This document shows, piece after piece, positions 6,590-7,199 of a DNA stretch of 7,199 nt. Position 1 is the stretch's first letter. Every line of letters starts with the position of its first letter. The position numbers and the translations under genes were made by a program. The stretch is from an uncultured Campylobacter sp. (GTDB lineage: Bacteria > Campylobacterota > Campylobacteria > Campylobacterales > Campylobacteraceae). Where the stretch lies: contig NZ_CALACG010000092.1 of NCBI RefSeq assembly GCF_937890585.1, positions 1 to 7,199 of the forward strand, given 5' to 3'. A model generated the notes under the pieces. The model saw only the letters and a program-made list of their open reading frames with translations, did no database searches and was not told the DNA's origin.

Positions 6590-7172
6590 ATGCCTGAAAC
6601 TATCATACAAGTTAGCCAGTATAAAGGGCAAAAGAGCCTTGTGATAAACTGCACGCAGCTAGGCGACAGCTTCACGCCGCAGTATAAAACCGCCAAGCAA
6701 AAAAGAGCGGTGCTTGATGAGTGGTGCGACTTTTTAAGAAACGAGCAAGAGGCATTTGATGAGCTTAACTTTTGCACTAAAATGCCTCAAGAGCTATTTG
6801 ACGCAGTGTGCTGCCAAAGAAATTTAAAGAGCCTTCACATAAAATGGGGCTCGTATGAGAGCCTTGACGCACTGATAAATCTTTCTAGTCTAAAGAGCCT
6901 TTTTGTAGGCTCTGGTGCTAGCGTAAAAAGCATAGCACCGATCGCGACACTTACTGGGCTTGAAAGCCTTACGGTGGAGAATTTTCAAAAGATAAGTGAC
7001 TACTCTGCGCTTTCAAATTTGCAAAATTTAAAGAGCTTAGAGATCAGTGGCGACGGACTTTCGCCTAAATTTATCCACATAGATAGCCTAGAGTTTTTAC
7101 GCCAAATGCCTGGACTAACCAGTCTTGTGATCTTGGTGGCTAGGATAAATAGCAAGGACTACTCGCCTATCT
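6590..7172 (+). CDS. Leucine-rich-repeat protein, N-terminal part, cut by contig end
   Basis: Open frame from the ATG at 6590 with 194 genuine codons; the 3' end is missing. An in-frame TAA directly precedes the ATG, so translation cannot start further upstream. The ribosome binding site is weak (GGA at 6581-6583). Residues 1-78 are a charged N-terminal region without signal peptide or membrane segment, with cysteines at 21, 46, 62, 74 and 75. Leucine-rich repeats of 22-29 residues begin at 79 (LKSLHIKW), 101 (LKSLFVGS), 124 (LESLTVEN), 147 (LKSLEISG) and 176 (LTSLVILV). They resemble internalin/SDS22-type repeats, which usually form a protein-binding solenoid. A cytoplasmic protein-interaction role is inferred. 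I do not recognise a named gene. Codons after base 7172 read into adapter and are not real. Confidence 0.75.
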
Positions 7173-7199
7173 CTGTCTCTTATACACATCTCCGAGCCC
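7173..7199. other. Residual Nextera/Tn5 sequencing adapter (not genomic)
   Basis: CTGTCTCTTATACACATCT at 7173-7191 is exactly the 19-bp Tn5 mosaic end used in Nextera libraries. It is followed directly by CCGAGCCC, the first bases of the Nextera index-1-side adapter. The sequence stops there, at the window end. This is untrimmed read-through adapter at a contig end, not a transposon in the organism. Genomic sequence ends at 7172. Confidence 0.96.

Noticed and set aside
6586..6777. A - strand frame of 63 codons opposite the LRR gene start
   Set aside because: It has no ribosome binding site and the + strand frame has regular leucine-rich repeats and stays open to the contig end.
7173..7199. 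A Tn5/IS50 end, meaning a real transposon in the genome
   Set aside because: The mosaic end is a synthetic hybrid and it is followed directly by Nextera adapter bases at the contig end, so it is a library artefact.
1..7199. CRISPR arrays, tRNA or rRNA genes, riboswitches
   Set aside because: No regularly spaced direct repeats, cloverleaf-like sequences or conserved RNA segments were recognised on either strand.

Overview
The window looks like a chromosomal piece of a flagellated Campylobacter, closest in feel to the C. concisus/curvus/rectus group. The evidence is an AT-rich genome, a pseudaminic-acid synthase beside a Maf motility-associated factor and a flagellin of epsilonproteobacterial type, a sigma-28 flagellin promoter, and a topA promoter with an extended -10 (TGCTACAAT) and no clear -35. 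The species assignment is inference; no search was possible.

Layout: (1) 3-395, + strand: the C-terminal third of pseI, cut by the window edge. (2) 405-2393, + strand: a full maf gene, 9 nt downstream and almost certainly in the same operon. (3) 2394-2642: a convergent intergenic region with four hairpins, at least three of which look like intrinsic terminators. (4) 2643-4211, - strand: a 522-aa flagellin with a sigma-28 promoter and a predicted hairpin at the extreme 5' end of its mRNA. (5) 4212-4413: a divergent promoter region. (6) 4414-6528, + strand: topA, DNA topoisomerase I, with three C-terminal zinc ribbons and a terminator after it. (7) 6590-7172, + strand: the start of a leucine-rich-repeat protein, truncated by the contig end. 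(8) 7173-7199: not genomic DNA but leftover Nextera (Tn5) sequencing adapter.

Functionally, the left two thirds form a flagellar glycosylation neighbourhood. PseI makes pseudaminic acid, Maf is the expected transferase putting the activated sugar on flagellin, and flagellin is the acceptor. topA is an unrelated housekeeping gene. I found no CRISPR array, rRNA, tRNA, insertion sequence or phage genes, and no convincing new multi-gene system. The least characterised item is the truncated LRR protein after topA.
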